Source: an uncultured Clostridia bacterium (GTDB lineage: Bacteria; Bacillota; Clostridia; Christensenellales; Aristaeellaceae). From it: DNA of 64,000 nt. Numbering within the stretch: position 1 is the first letter of the stretch; the number at the start of each line of letters is the position of its first letter. A model generated the notes under the pieces. That model did no database searches. It saw only the letters and a list, made by a program, of their open reading frames with translations, and had not been told where the DNA came from. Position numbers and translations under genes: made by a program. The stretch covers positions 1 to 64,000 of the forward strand of contig CAMHSI010000002.1 in NCBI GenBank assembly GCA_946187775.1. Reading direction: 5' to 3'. Positions 54,466 through 62,963 of this stretch are shown here, one piece after another.

Positions 54466-54494
54466 TTGACTTTTGTTGTATACATCGATATAAT
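54466..54494 (+). promoter_or_regulatory. Promoter of the GntR regulator gene
   Basis: TTGACT (54466-54471), 17-base spacer, TATAAT (54489-54494). The spacer contains GTTGTATAC (54475-54483), the same motif as in the uxaB promoter but in opposite orientation, which predicts autoregulation. Confidence 0.75.
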
Positions 54495-54555
54495 CCGGTT
54501 AGGGAAGCCGGTGGCCGGCAGTGCCGCGGCGTGCCGCGGAGAAAGGAAACCTCCT

Positions 54556-55248
54556 ATGTCCGAAAACGACGTGAATCTTTCAAAAAGCCTGAAACAGCTT
54601 GCTTATGAGACCCTCAAGCGCAAGATCGTCTCCTGTGAGATCCTCCCGGGTTCAACCCTCACCGAGGATATGCTCTGCGAAATGCTCAACGCCTCCCGCA
54701 CCCCGGTCCGGGATGCGGTTTCCCGGCTGGAGCAGGAGCATCTTGTATCCATCAAGCCGAAAAAGGGCATCCGGGTGAACCGGGTTTCCATGAACAGCAT
54801 CAAGGAGCTCTTTGAGGTCCGCTGCCTGCTGGAGCCCGCCGCCGTCCTGAAATACGGCAACCGGATCACCGATGAGGTTTATGCCCGCTATACCCAGCTT
54901 TTCCAGCGGAAGAACCTTTCCACAGAGGAGCTCTACCGTGTGGATGACGAGTTCCACCAGATGTTCATCACCGCGTCCAACAACCGGTATTTCAACACCG
55001 TCTACGCCATGATCGCCGACCAGGTGGTCCGCTACCGGGTGCTCACCGCCAACGGCCCGCGGGATGAAATCGCCCAGGTGGAACACTACGAAATCGCCGC
55101 CAGCTGTATCCGGGGGGAATGGGAAACCGCGTCCCGCCTCATGCTGCAGCATATCGAGAATTCAAAGCTGGCCATCGTCCACTACGTGCTGGATACCAAC
55201 CGAAACGCCCGCAACGTCTTCCTGGAGGAGGAAAGCGAGGATTCCTGA
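54556..55248 (+). CDS. GntR-family transcriptional regulator, FCD subfamily, of uronate catabolism
   Basis: 230 residues from ATG 54556 (AAAGGA upstream); the 1305-residue track ORF is an artefact. The winged helix-turn-helix (about 10-75) has LKRKIVSCEILPGSTLTEDM and ASRTPVRDAVSRLEQEHLVS. The C-terminal FCD domain (about 85-220) contains FEVRCLLEPAAVL, DDEFHQMFITASNN and the His-bearing EHYEIAASCIRGEWETASRL that binds a metal and ligand. It is divergent from uxaB. By analogy with ExuR/UxuR-type regulators it probably releases DNA on binding a uronate intermediate. Confidence 0.9.
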   Translation: MSENDVNLSKSLKQLAYETLKRKIVSCEILPGSTLTEDMLCEMLNASRTPVRDAVSRLEQEHLVSIKPKKGIRVNRVSMNSIKELFEVRCLLEPAAVLKYGNRITDEVYARYTQLFQRKNLSTEELYRVDDEFHQMFITASNNRYFNTVYAMIADQVVRYRVLTANGPRDEIAQVEHYEIAASCIRGEWETASRLMLQHIENSKLAIVHYVLDTNRNARNVFLEEESEDS

Positions 55249-55263
55249 TCCTTGCTTTTTTTT
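55233..55263 (+). terminator. Terminator overlapping the GntR gene stop
   Basis: AAGCGAGGAT and ATCCTTGCTT form a 10 bp stem (one G-T pair) around TCCTG, followed by a run of T. The left arm is coding sequence and the stop codon spans the loop and right arm. Confidence 0.75.
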
Positions 55264-55272
55264 ACCTCCCTG

Positions 55273-55301
55273 TTGACAGTTTCCGCGGATCGCGTTATAT
55301 A
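55273..55301 (+). promoter_or_regulatory. Predicted promoter of the COG0523 GTPase pair
   Basis: TTGACA (55273-55278), 17-base spacer, TATATA (55296-55301), about 42 bases before the ATG. No convincing Zur-type palindrome was seen. Confidence 0.65.
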
Positions 55302-55342
55302 AGGAAGGCTGGAAATCTTCCGGCAGGAAAGAAGGTCAGAAT

Positions 55343-56464
55343 ATGGTTAAAATCAATGTCATCTCCGGCTTCCTCGGAGCCGGGAAAACCACCCTCATCA
55401 AAAAGCTCCTCACCGGCAGCCTCCGCAATGAAAAGGTTGTGCTGCTGGAAAACGAGTACGGCGAAATCGGAATTGACGGCGGCTTCATGAAGGACGCCGG
55501 CATCACCGTAACCGAGCTGAACGCCGGATGCATCTGCTGCACCCTGGCCGGCGACTTCCAGGCCGCTGTGGACCAGCTGATCGATACCTATCATCCGGAC
55601 CGGATCCTCGTGGAGCCCACCGGCGTCGGCAAGCTCAGCGAAATCCTCTCCGCCGTGGAAAAGGCCAAAGCCCGTCACCCGGAAATCACCGTCGGCGGCA
55701 GCGCCACCGTGGTGGATGCCGGCAAGTGCCGTATGTATATGAAGAACTTCGGCGAGTTTTTCCTGGACCAGGTAAAGAGTGCTTCCACCGTCATCTTCAG
55801 CCGCACCCAGCTGCTGGACGCGGCCCGGGTGGAAAAGAGCCGTCAGCTCATCGCCGAGGCGCATCCGGACGCCCGGATCATCACCACCCCCTGGGATGAC
55901 ATGGAGCCGGATTTCATCCTGGATGTCATCGAAAACGGCAAGCCCCTGTACTTCGCTCCCCTGGAGGACGAAGATGAGGACGAGGATGAGGATGAGCACG
56001 AACATCATGATCACCATCACGGCCATGAGGATCATGACCATGACGACGATCATGACCACGAGCATCACCATCACCATGATGACGATGACGATGAGGATGA
56101 AGGCCATGACCATGAGCATGAACATCACCATCATGATCATGACCATCATCACCACCATCACCATCACGGCGAAGGCGAGCACGACGCCGACGAGGTCTTC
56201 GGCAACATCGGGCTGGAAACCGCGCAGCGCTACGAGCAGGAGGAGATCCGCTCCATCCTGGAGAAGCTGTCGGATGAAGAGGAATACGGAAAAATCCTGC
56301 GGGCCAAGGGCATCCTGCAGAACGCGGCCGGGGAATGGTTCCAGTTTGACTATGTTCCCGGTGAAATCGATATGCGCAACGGCAGCGCCGACTATACCGG
56401 CCGCCTGTGCGTGATCGGTGCCGACCTGAACGAAAAAGCATTGACGGAGCTGTTTCATCTATGA
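55343..56464 (+). CDS. COG0523 (CobW/P47K) GTPase with a large His/Asp/Glu metal-binding tract
   Basis: 373 residues. The GTPase domain has Walker A GFLGAGKTTLI at residues about 9-19, ENEYGEIGIDG (Walker B region), the metal-binding CxCC motif GCICC, and a G4-like SRTQL in place of the usual NKxD. Residues about 208-285 are an extreme acidic and His-rich tract (for example HEHHDHHHGHEDHDHDDD), then a short CobW C-terminal domain. Such proteins are nucleotide-driven metal chaperones, mostly for zinc. The ATGA overlap couples it to the next gene. The metal is not determinable, but the tract suggests storage as well as delivery. Confidence 0.9.
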   Translation: MVKINVISGFLGAGKTTLIKKLLTGSLRNEKVVLLENEYGEIGIDGGFMKDAGITVTELNAGCICCTLAGDFQAAVDQLIDTYHPDRILVEPTGVGKLSEILSAVEKAKARHPEITVGGSATVVDAGKCRMYMKNFGEFFLDQVKSASTVIFSRTQLLDAARVEKSRQLIAEAHPDARIITTPWDDMEPDFILDVIENGKPLYFAPLEDEDEDEDEDEHEHHDHHHGHEDHDHDDDHDHEHHHHHDDDDDEDEGHDHEHEHHHHDHDHHHHHHHHGEGEHDADEVFGNIGLETAQRYEQEEIRSILEKLSDEEEYGKILRAKGILQNAAGEWFQFDYVPGEIDMRNGSADYTGRLCVIGADLNEKALTELFHL

Positions 56465-57411
56465 TTCGCAGATTTGTGCCGGTATACCTGATCACCGGCT
56501 TCCTTGAAAGCGGGAAAACCACCCTGGGGCTCACCATCCTGGGGAACGAGCGCTTCACCAACGGCGGCAAGGTCCTGGTGGTCTGCTGTGAGGACGGCGA
56601 AGCCGAATGGGACGAAAAGTCCCTGGAAAAGAACAAAGGCGTCCTGGTCATGCTGGAGGAAGAGGAGGAGCTGACCTCCGCCCGCCTCCAGGCCCTGGAG
56701 GACGAGCATAAGCCTTCCTGCGTCATCCTGGAGTACAATTCCATGTGGGGCATCGACAAGCTGGATACCCTCCGGCTCCCCCGCCTGTGGGACTGGGCGC
56801 AGATGGTCACCACTGCCGACGGCACAACCTTCGACAACTATATGACCAACATGCGCAAGCTCCTGACGGATCCCATGAAGATCGCCGACATGATCTGTGT
56901 CAACCGCTGCGGCCCCAATTTCAACAAGGGCTCCTGGCGGCGCCAGCTGCGGGCCATGAACGCCAACGCCACCATCTTCTTTGAGAACCTGGACGGCACC
57001 GTAGACGACGGCATCACCGACGAGGACCTGCCCTACGATATGAAGGCGGATCCCATCCAGGTCTCCGAGGATCAGTTCGGGATCTTTTATGTGGACAGCA
57101 TGGATCATCCGGAGCGGTACGACGGGAAGCGGGTCCGGATTACCGGGCAGGCCTGGAAGCGTCCGGGCTTCCCCAAGGGGTACTACTATTTCGCCCGCAA
57201 CGCCATGACCTGCTGCTCCAACGACATCGCTCCCTGCGGCTGGGTCTGCAAGGGCACCCGGACCCCGGACAACAAAACGTATTTCTCCCTGACCGCCCGC
57301 TGCCAGCAGGTGCAGGGGCCCGACGGCCAGGTGGCCCTCATGCTCAATGAGCTCACCTGTGAGAACGCCAAAAAGCCCCATGAGGAGCTGGTCAGCTTCG
57401 TAAACCTGTAA
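56461..57411 (+). CDS. COG0523-like GTPase fused to a cysteine-bearing C-terminal domain (TIGR03943/YcgQ-like)
   Basis: 316 residues from ATG 56461. The N-terminal GTPase domain keeps Walker A YLITGFLESGKTTLGL but has no CxCC; after VLVVCCEDGEAEWDE the sequence is divergent. The C-terminal part (about 225-316) contains VRITGQAWKRPGFPKGYYYF, ARNAMTCCSNDIAPCGWVC and LTARCQQ, resembling the soluble domain of TIGR03943/YcgQ-family proteins found with zinc transport genes (established association, my recognition). The four Cys could bind a metal handed over by the His-rich partner. Translationally coupled to that partner. Confidence 0.78.
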   Translation: MIRRFVPVYLITGFLESGKTTLGLTILGNERFTNGGKVLVVCCEDGEAEWDEKSLEKNKGVLVMLEEEEELTSARLQALEDEHKPSCVILEYNSMWGIDKLDTLRLPRLWDWAQMVTTADGTTFDNYMTNMRKLLTDPMKIADMICVNRCGPNFNKGSWRRQLRAMNANATIFFENLDGTVDDGITDEDLPYDMKADPIQVSEDQFGIFYVDSMDHPERYDGKRVRITGQAWKRPGFPKGYYYFARNAMTCCSNDIAPCGWVCKGTRTPDNKTYFSLTARCQQVQGPDGQVALMLNELTCENAKKPHEELVSFVNL

Positions 57412-57417
57412 ACCGAA

Positions 57418-57462
57418 ACAAAAGAATGGACTGATCCGTTACCGGACAGTCCATTCTTTTGT
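57418..57462. terminator. Bidirectional terminator between the GTPase pair and degV
   Basis: A perfect 16 bp stem (ACAAAAGAATGGACTG and its complement) with an inner TCCG/CGGA pair, A-rich before and T-rich after on the plus strand. It serves both convergent transcripts. Confidence 0.88.
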
Positions 57463-57477
57463 TGCTCTTTTCCAGTC

Positions 57478-58311
57478 TCAGAATCCGATGATCAGCCCCC
57501 GGCGCTCCGCGTAGAAGCTGTCCAGCCCCCGGGTCTTCATCAGCGTCACCCGGATGCCCCGGAACGTCTCTTCCAGCTGTTCCTTCAGCGCCGCGGCGCA
57601 CTTCTCGTTCAGGCAGTGGCTGATGCGGATTTCCATCCCCGCCGGGCCGATCTTTTTGATTTCCTCCGTCAGGAAGCGGATCATGCTCTTGTCTCCCCGG
57701 GCCTTTCCCCGGATGGAGATCTCGCCCTCATCGCTGCCGATGCCGATCCCCCAGAATCCCAGGTGCCCGGCAATAAAGCCGATGAGCCGGCTGACCCGCC
57801 CCGCCTTGATCAGGTTGTGGTAGGACGCCAGGGCGAAAATCGTGTGGATTTTCTCCGCCTCCCGGTTCAGGGCGGCTTCAATATCCCCGAAGTCCTTGCC
57901 CGCAAGGATCAGTTCCCTGGCCTTGAGAACCAGCATGGCTGTTTCCGGCCCGGTGGCCTTGCTGTCAATCACGGCAATCTGCTTTTCGGGATTCTCTTCC
58001 TGCAGCATCTGCTTCGCGGTGCAGGCGCTGTTGTAGCTGCCGGACAGGGCGCTGGAAATGGTGAAGGCCACCACCGGCCCCTCCGGGGCGAATTTTGCCC
58101 GCCAGTCCTCCGGCGAAGGGCAGGAGGTCTGGGCCATCTCGGAATGGTTCTCGTTGGCCGTCAGCATCTCCTCAACAGGCATATCCTCATTATCCACATA
58201 CTCCCGGCTGCCGATCCGGATCGTAAAGGGAATGGTTTCGAAATCAAATACTCCTTCTCCGCCCTCCAGGGAGTGCAGATCGCAGCTGGTATCGGATACG
58301 ATGTGCCACAT
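57478..58311 (-). CDS. DegV family fatty-acid-binding protein
   Basis: 277 residues. The DegV start MWHIVSDTSCDLHS, TSCPSPEDWRAKF, AFTISSALSGSYNSACTA and VIDSKATGPETAMLVLKARE are present, followed by the second lobe. These cytosolic proteins bind long-chain fatty acids, as FakB does for the FakA kinase; no kinase gene is in the window. Start preceded by GGAGGTG. Confidence 0.92.
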   Translation of the reverse strand: MWHIVSDTSCDLHSLEGGEGVFDFETIPFTIRIGSREYVDNEDMPVEEMLTANENHSEMAQTSCPSPEDWRAKFAPEGPVVAFTISSALSGSYNSACTAKQMLQEENPEKQIAVIDSKATGPETAMLVLKARELILAGKDFGDIEAALNREAEKIHTIFALASYHNLIKAGRVSRLIGFIAGHLGFWGIGIGSDEGEISIRGKARGDKSMIRFLTEEIKKIGPAGMEIRISHCLNEKCAAALKEQLEETFRGIRVTLMKTRGLDSFYAERRGLIIGF

Positions 58312-58399
58312 CGCACCTCACCTCCTCTTTCCGGATATTGTACCCCTCTTCCCGCTCCTTTGCAAGGCGCCGGGAAGAAAGGAACCTTCCGGTGCCTCC

Positions 58400-60013
58400 T
58401 TAACCCCAGAGCTGGGTCAGGGCCGGAACCATCTGCTTTTTCCGGGAAACCAGCTTCGGGATGAAAACGCTGTTCTCGCCCATTTCCCGCAGGTCGAAGG
58501 CCTGCCGGATTTCTTCCCCGCCGCCCAGGAAAAGAAGCTCCGTTCCTTCCTTCAGCACGTCCGTAATCATCAGGAACACCATGTCCGCGCCGCGGTTCTT
58601 CCGGATCCGCTCCATTTCCTGAAGGAGCTCCTCCTTCCGGGCAACAAGGGAGCCGGAATCCATGGTGGTAATCTGGCTGATGATAATGTAATGATCGCTC
58701 AGGTTGAATTCCTTCAGGTCCGTTCCGATCAGCACCTCCGCGGACTTGTCCGGGGAGCTGGCGGAGAACACCTCCTGCCCCAGCTTTTCCAGGTCCAGTC
58801 CCGCGATCTTCGCCAGCCGCTCCGCCATCCGCCGGTCCCGGGGCGTCGTGGTGGGGGATTTGAACATGACCGTATCGCTTACGATGGCCGCCGCCATCAG
58901 GCCGGCCAGCTTTTCGCCGGGCATCACCCCGTTTTCCTGGAACATGGTGGCAATGATGGTGTTGGTGGAGCCCACCGGTTCGTTGCGCACGTAAACCGGA
59001 TAACCCGTCTGCACGTCCGCCAGCCGGTGATGGTCCACCACCGCCACCAGCTCCGCCTGCTCCAGTCCCGGAACGGACTGGCCCACCTCATTGTGGTCCA
59101 CCAGCACGATCCGCTTCCGTTGCGGCTGCAGCAGGTGGTAGCGGCTCAGGGTTCCCGCCACCTTGCCCTGCCGGTCCAGGATCGGGTAGCTCCGGTGCCG
59201 GCTGGTCAGCATTGCTTCCTTCACATCGTCCAGGTAGTCGTCCAGGTGGAATCCCTGCACATCCTTCCGCCGGGCCACCCGGCCCACCGGCGTGGCCAGG
59301 TACAGCCACCGGGCCGCCCGCCACGCGTCCAGCGGCGTGGCAATCAGGCAGGTTTCGGAATGAATGCCCCGGTATTTTTCTCCCAGGCCGCTCCGGCAGA
59401 GAATCACGCACCGGATCTTTTTCTCCAGGGCGCGCTCAACGATCTCCGGCTGGTTTCCGCACAGGATAATGCTGTCCTGCCCGATGCCGTTCAGCGGATC
59501 CCCGGCTTCCGGCAGCGCAACGGCCACCTCGCCGGAAAGGCTCTCAAAAAGGTCCTCCTCGCTGTTCAGGATCCGCCCCTCCAGCGCCGACAGCACATTC
59601 AGGATCGGCGCGTCCTGCAGCACGGGGGTCTGGATGGCCTGCATGTCGTTCTGGGCAATGGCCGTCTCCGTAATCAGTCCGTAGAGGGTTTCATCCTCGT
59701 TGGTAATCGGCAGCACGCTCAGGTTCGGATGCTCCTGCAGCAGGTTCCAGGCGTAGCTCACCGGCACCCCCGCGGCCAGCCGCGGCGGCTTGTCGTATTC
59801 CACGTCCCGCACCTGCGTCCGCACGGAGGAGATCATGGGCGGCGCCTCAAACCCGAACCGTTTGAGCAGGAACGCGGTCTCATCGTTCACAATTCCCAGC
59901 CGCACCGGGATATAGTCGTTCTCCCCCAGCATGTTGTACAGCGCCGCGTAGGAAATCGCGGCCACGATTGCGTCCGTATCCGGGTTCCGGTGTCCGCAGA
60001 CATAGGTCGTCAT
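58400..60013 (-). CDS. CBS/DRTGG-type family II inorganic pyrophosphatase
   Basis: 537 residues. The DHH phosphoesterase domain is split: the first part holds GHRNPDTDAIVAAISYA (metal ligands) and the second VDHNEVGQSVPGL and AVVDHHRLADV. Between them (about 70-300) lie a CBS pair (LLQEHPNLSVLPITNEDETL; AMLTSRHRSYPILDRQGKVA) flanking a DRTGG-like insert (GEVAVALPEAGDPLNGIG). The DHHA2 domain is at the C-terminus. Mn- or Co-dependent pyrophosphatases of this build are controlled by adenine nucleotides bound to the CBS domains. It pulls biosynthetic reactions by removing pyrophosphate. Followed upstream by galE with 16 bases between. Confidence 0.92.
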   Translation of the reverse strand: MTTYVCGHRNPDTDAIVAAISYAALYNMLGENDYIPVRLGIVNDETAFLLKRFGFEAPPMISSVRTQVRDVEYDKPPRLAAGVPVSYAWNLLQEHPNLSVLPITNEDETLYGLITETAIAQNDMQAIQTPVLQDAPILNVLSALEGRILNSEEDLFESLSGEVAVALPEAGDPLNGIGQDSIILCGNQPEIVERALEKKIRCVILCRSGLGEKYRGIHSETCLIATPLDAWRAARWLYLATPVGRVARRKDVQGFHLDDYLDDVKEAMLTSRHRSYPILDRQGKVAGTLSRYHLLQPQRKRIVLVDHNEVGQSVPGLEQAELVAVVDHHRLADVQTGYPVYVRNEPVGSTNTIIATMFQENGVMPGEKLAGLMAAAIVSDTVMFKSPTTTPRDRRMAERLAKIAGLDLEKLGQEVFSASSPDKSAEVLIGTDLKEFNLSDHYIIISQITTMDSGSLVARKEELLQEMERIRKNRGADMVFLMITDVLKEGTELLFLGGGEEIRQAFDLREMGENSVFIPKLVSRKKQMVPALTQLWG

Positions 60014-60029
60014 GCTTTTTCCTCCCTGT

Positions 60030-61052
60030 TTACTCTCCGGTGCCGTATCCGTCCGGGTTCATGCTCTGCCATCTCCAGGTATCCGCGCACATCTCCTCAA
60101 TCCCGTACTCCGCTTCCCAGCCCAGCTCTTCCCTGGCCTTTCCGGGGTCGCAGTAGCAGGTGGCGATGTCTCCGGCACGCGGAGGCTTGATCACATAGGG
60201 AATCTTCTTTCCGCAGGCCTTTTCAAAGGCGTGCACCACCTCCAGCACGCTGTAGCCGTGCCCCGTGCCCAGGTTGTAAACCCGCACCGCGCTCTCCTCC
60301 CGGAACTTGTTCAGCGCCAGCACGTGCCCCCGGGCCAGGTCTGTCACGTGGATATAGTCCCGCACGCCGGTTCCGTCCGGCGTGTCGTAGGTATCCCCGA
60401 AAACCCCCAGCTCCGGCAGCCGGCCGATGGCCACCTGCGCCACGTAGGGCACCAGGTTGTTGGGAATTCCCTTGGGATCCTCGCCGATCCTGCCGCTCTT
60501 GTGCGCCCCGATGGGGTTGAAATACCGCAGCAGGATGACGCTCCATTCCGGGTCCGAGGTCCGGATATCCGTCAGGATCTGCTCCAGCATCCACTTGGTC
60601 CATCCGTAGGGATTCGTGCACACGCCCTTGGGGCATTCCTCGGTAATCGGAACAAAGGCCGGATCCCCGTAAACCGTGGCGGAGGAGCTGAAGATGATTT
60701 TCTTCACCCCGTGCCGGCGCATGGTATCCGTCAGCACCAGCGTCCCGTTCAGGTTGTTTGTATAGTATTCAATGGGCTTGCGGACCGATTCCCCCACCGC
60801 CTTGTATCCCGCGAAATGAATCACCGCGTCAAAGCTGTGGGCGGAAAAAATTTTCTCCATGGCCTCCCGGTCCCCGATATCCGCCTGGTAAAAAACCGGC
60901 GTCTTTCCGGTGATCTCACCGATCCGGTCCACCGCCTTCCGGCTGGCGTTGTACAGGTTGTCCACGATCACCGTCTCGTGCCCCGCCTCCAGCAGCTCCA
61001 CGCAGGTATGGCTTCCGATGTAGCCCGCGCCTCCCGTAACCAATATCCTCAT
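60030..61052 (-). CDS. galE: UDP-glucose 4-epimerase
   Basis: 340 residues. Extended SDR with NAD motif VTGGAGYIGSHTCVELLEAG, FAGYKAVGESVRKPIEYYTN, catalytic Ser in FSSSATVYGDP and Tyr/Lys in NPYGWTKWMLE (YxxxK), and NLGTGHGYSVLEVVHAFEKA. It interconverts UDP-glucose and UDP-galactose for cell-surface sugars or galactose use. It shares the strand with the pyrophosphatase gene, which it precedes by 16 bases. Confidence 0.96.
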   Translation of the reverse strand: MRILVTGGAGYIGSHTCVELLEAGHETVIVDNLYNASRKAVDRIGEITGKTPVFYQADIGDREAMEKIFSAHSFDAVIHFAGYKAVGESVRKPIEYYTNNLNGTLVLTDTMRRHGVKKIIFSSSATVYGDPAFVPITEECPKGVCTNPYGWTKWMLEQILTDIRTSDPEWSVILLRYFNPIGAHKSGRIGEDPKGIPNNLVPYVAQVAIGRLPELGVFGDTYDTPDGTGVRDYIHVTDLARGHVLALNKFREESAVRVYNLGTGHGYSVLEVVHAFEKACGKKIPYVIKPPRAGDIATCYCDPGKAREELGWEAEYGIEEMCADTWRWQSMNPDGYGTGE

Positions 61053-61092
61053 ATGCTTCCTCCCATGTCTCCGGTTTGAAATGATTCACGTT

Positions 61093-61121
61093 ATTTTACC
61101 ATGGTTCCGCCGAAAGAACAA
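61093..61121 (-). promoter_or_regulatory. Predicted promoter of galE
   Basis: Minus strand TTGTTC (61121-61116), 17-base spacer, TAAAAT (61098-61093), about 40 bases before the galE ATG. Confidence 0.5.
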
Positions 61122-61146
61122 TTCCGGCGGCATAAAAGCTTTGCGG

Positions 61147-61174
61147 TTGAAGATTCGCCGGAATGGTGTAAAAT
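61147..61174 (+). promoter_or_regulatory. Predicted promoter of the CHAP-like gene
   Basis: TTGAAG (61147-61152), 16-base spacer, TAAAAT (61169-61174), 50 bases before the ATG at 61225. Confidence 0.5.
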
Positions 61175-61224
61175 AGATGCCGCGCGGAGTCCCAAGACGC
61201 TCCCGCCGGAAAGGATTGTTCCCG

Positions 61225-61971
61225 ATGAAACGTTTTTGTTCCCTTTTGCTGCTTCTGGCGCTGCTGTGCGCCTCACTCCCGGCGTCCGCCGCATCCAAGG
61301 CTTCCCCGACGCCGCCTCCCGTGGAGCTGGAGGAAACCGTCGTGGAGGAGATCCCTCCGGAAATTGAAAAGCTGCTGGAGATTGTCCATGCCGAGTGGGA
61401 GGAAACCGCCGGCAAAAACCTGAAGAAAAGGAACAAGTACACCCAGTGGTACAATAACTACGAATGGGAATGGTGCGCCGGTTTCGTTACCTGGTGCATG
61501 ATGGAAGCCGGCATCCCCCAGGAGGATTACAGGACCATTGAGGAAGGGGAAAAGCCCGGCCTGTATCACGCCACCGCCTCCGCTCCCGGAAAGATGGCCA
61601 CCGGCTATTCCCGCATGTACCGTACCACCATGATCCCCCAAAAAGGCTTCGTTGTCGTTTACGGCAGCAAAAACAGCGGCAGCTTCTGGCATGTGGGCTT
61701 CGTTTATGATGTGGAAAAGCTCAGCGACGGACGGTACCGCCTGACCACCATCGAAGGAAACGTCAATAAGTACAGCGTCGGCATGTTTGTCCGCGACTAT
61801 GATCCCCATACCGCGAAAAAGCCCGGCAACCTTACACTGGTTCCCAAGGAAGAGCGGGATCGGGAGGAGACAAAGAATTTCTCCTATAAGTACACCTACA
61901 ATGACAAAGGCATGTATGTAAACATGTTCCTGATGCCCTGGATTCCGGCCGGGGATTCCGCCGGGAAATGA
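61225..61971 (+). CDS. Secreted CHAP-like amidase/peptidase domain protein
   Basis: 248 residues from MKRFCSLLLLLALLCASLPA (AAAGGA upstream), a signal peptide; the track start is 16 codons too early. A Pro/Glu-rich linker precedes the domain, where EWCAGFVTWCMMEAGIP supplies the likely catalytic Cys and FWHVGFVYDVEKLSDGRY the His; TTIEGNV resembles the CHAP end. Such domains cut peptidoglycan peptides or cross-bridges outside the cell. The substrate is not shown by the sequence. Confidence 0.75.
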   Translation: MKRFCSLLLLLALLCASLPASAASKASPTPPPVELEETVVEEIPPEIEKLLEIVHAEWEETAGKNLKKRNKYTQWYNNYEWEWCAGFVTWCMMEAGIPQEDYRTIEEGEKPGLYHATASAPGKMATGYSRMYRTTMIPQKGFVVVYGSKNSGSFWHVGFVYDVEKLSDGRYRLTTIEGNVNKYSVGMFVRDYDPHTAKKPGNLTLVPKEERDREETKNFSYKYTYNDKGMYVNMFLMPWIPAGDSAGK

Positions 61972-62015
61972 ATGGCTTTCCCTTTCAGTTTTAAAGGCTT
62001 TGGAGGTTTTTTCGC

Positions 62016-62963
62016 ATGGATGTGAATATCGGCGCCTATCTGGCCGTGATGGGAGCCTGCGCGCTTTTCTCCTGCGCCCTCTTCGGCGTTTCCGCCCGGA
62101 ACCGCCTGGGGTTTTCTTCCCGCAGGGCCCTTTCCCTGGGCGTTTGCACGCTCCTGCTGGGAACGGTCCTGTGTATTCTCTGCGCGAAGGTGCTCTTTTT
62201 CTTCTTCCGCTTTTCCTACCTGACCCGCAACCGGGGCGGGGAGTTCTGGCTCTCCCTCCGCACGGAGGAGCTCTCCTATTACGGCGGCGTGGCAGGCGTC
62301 TCCTTTGCCGTGATGCTGTGCGCCCGGCTGTTCCGCCTGAATGTCCGGGAAACCCTGAATGCTTTTGCCCCGGCGGGCGCCCTCATGGCCGCCGCCGCGC
62401 GCTTCGCGGAATATTTTCTCTATCCCACGGGAACCGGAGCCACCCTGGACCAGCCGCTCCCCTTCCCCCTGGCCCTCCGCATCGTCTATGATGAGGACTA
62501 CTCGGAATACGTGCTGGCGGTCTTCATGCTGGAGGGAATCGTTTCCCTGGTTGTTTTCGTCCTTTCCCTCCTGCGGAAAAAGGAACCGCGCCGGTTCCTC
62601 CGTACCCTCGCCTGGCTCTGCATTCCGCAGATCCTGCTGGAGAGTCTGAGGTCCGACGCGATCAACTGGCTGCTGGTCCATGTGGAGCAGCTGCTCTGCT
62701 TCCTGTTTGTGCAGGGGGTCCTGGTCTGGTACGGATGGAATGGAAACCGGAAATCCTTCTCCTCCTGGGTTCCCGCCCTGCTGGGGCTGCTGGTCTGCGG
62801 GGTGATTATTGCGGGAGAATTTGCCCTGGAAGGCAAAATCCTCCTGGGCGGCTCCATGATTCCCCGCTGGATCACCTACCTGGTGATGGTCTCCGCCCTG
62901 GCGGTCCTTGCCGCCGCGGAGCACCTGGGAAACCGGAACCTCTCCGCTCACTCCCCGGGATAA
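62016..62963 (+). CDS. Lgt-like integral membrane protein (divergent prolipoprotein diacylglyceryl transferase family)
   Basis: 315 residues with seven or more hydrophobic segments. ELSYYGGVAGVSFAVMLCAR and FAPAGALMAAAARFAEYFLY match the positions of the FFGG and GR(I)GNF regions of Lgt, but the Lgt signature is not well conserved (RFAEYF for GRIGNFIN). It may be a paralogue acting on another lipid substrate rather than the housekeeping Lgt. It lies 44 bases after the CHAP-like gene and overlaps the convergent glycosidase gene by 16 bases. Confidence 0.6.
   Translation: MDVNIGAYLAVMGACALFSCALFGVSARNRLGFSSRRALSLGVCTLLLGTVLCILCAKVLFFFFRFSYLTRNRGGEFWLSLRTEELSYYGGVAGVSFAVMLCARLFRLNVRETLNAFAPAGALMAAAARFAEYFLYPTGTGATLDQPLPFPLALRIVYDEDYSEYVLAVFMLEGIVSLVVFVLSLLRKKEPRRFLRTLAWLCIPQILLESLRSDAINWLLVHVEQLLCFLFVQGVLVWYGWNGNRKSFSSWVPALLGLLVCGVIIAGEFALEGKILLGGSMIPRWITYLVMVSALAVLAAAEHLGNRNLSAHSPG

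Noticed and set aside
51331-55248. 1305-codon open frame taken as one protein
   Set aside because: Only the last 230 codons are real (GntR regulator). The rest is antisense to uxaA and uxaB.
58365-58398. Imperfect hairpin between the pyrophosphatase and degV genes as a terminator
   Set aside because: The stem has several mismatches and no T tract.
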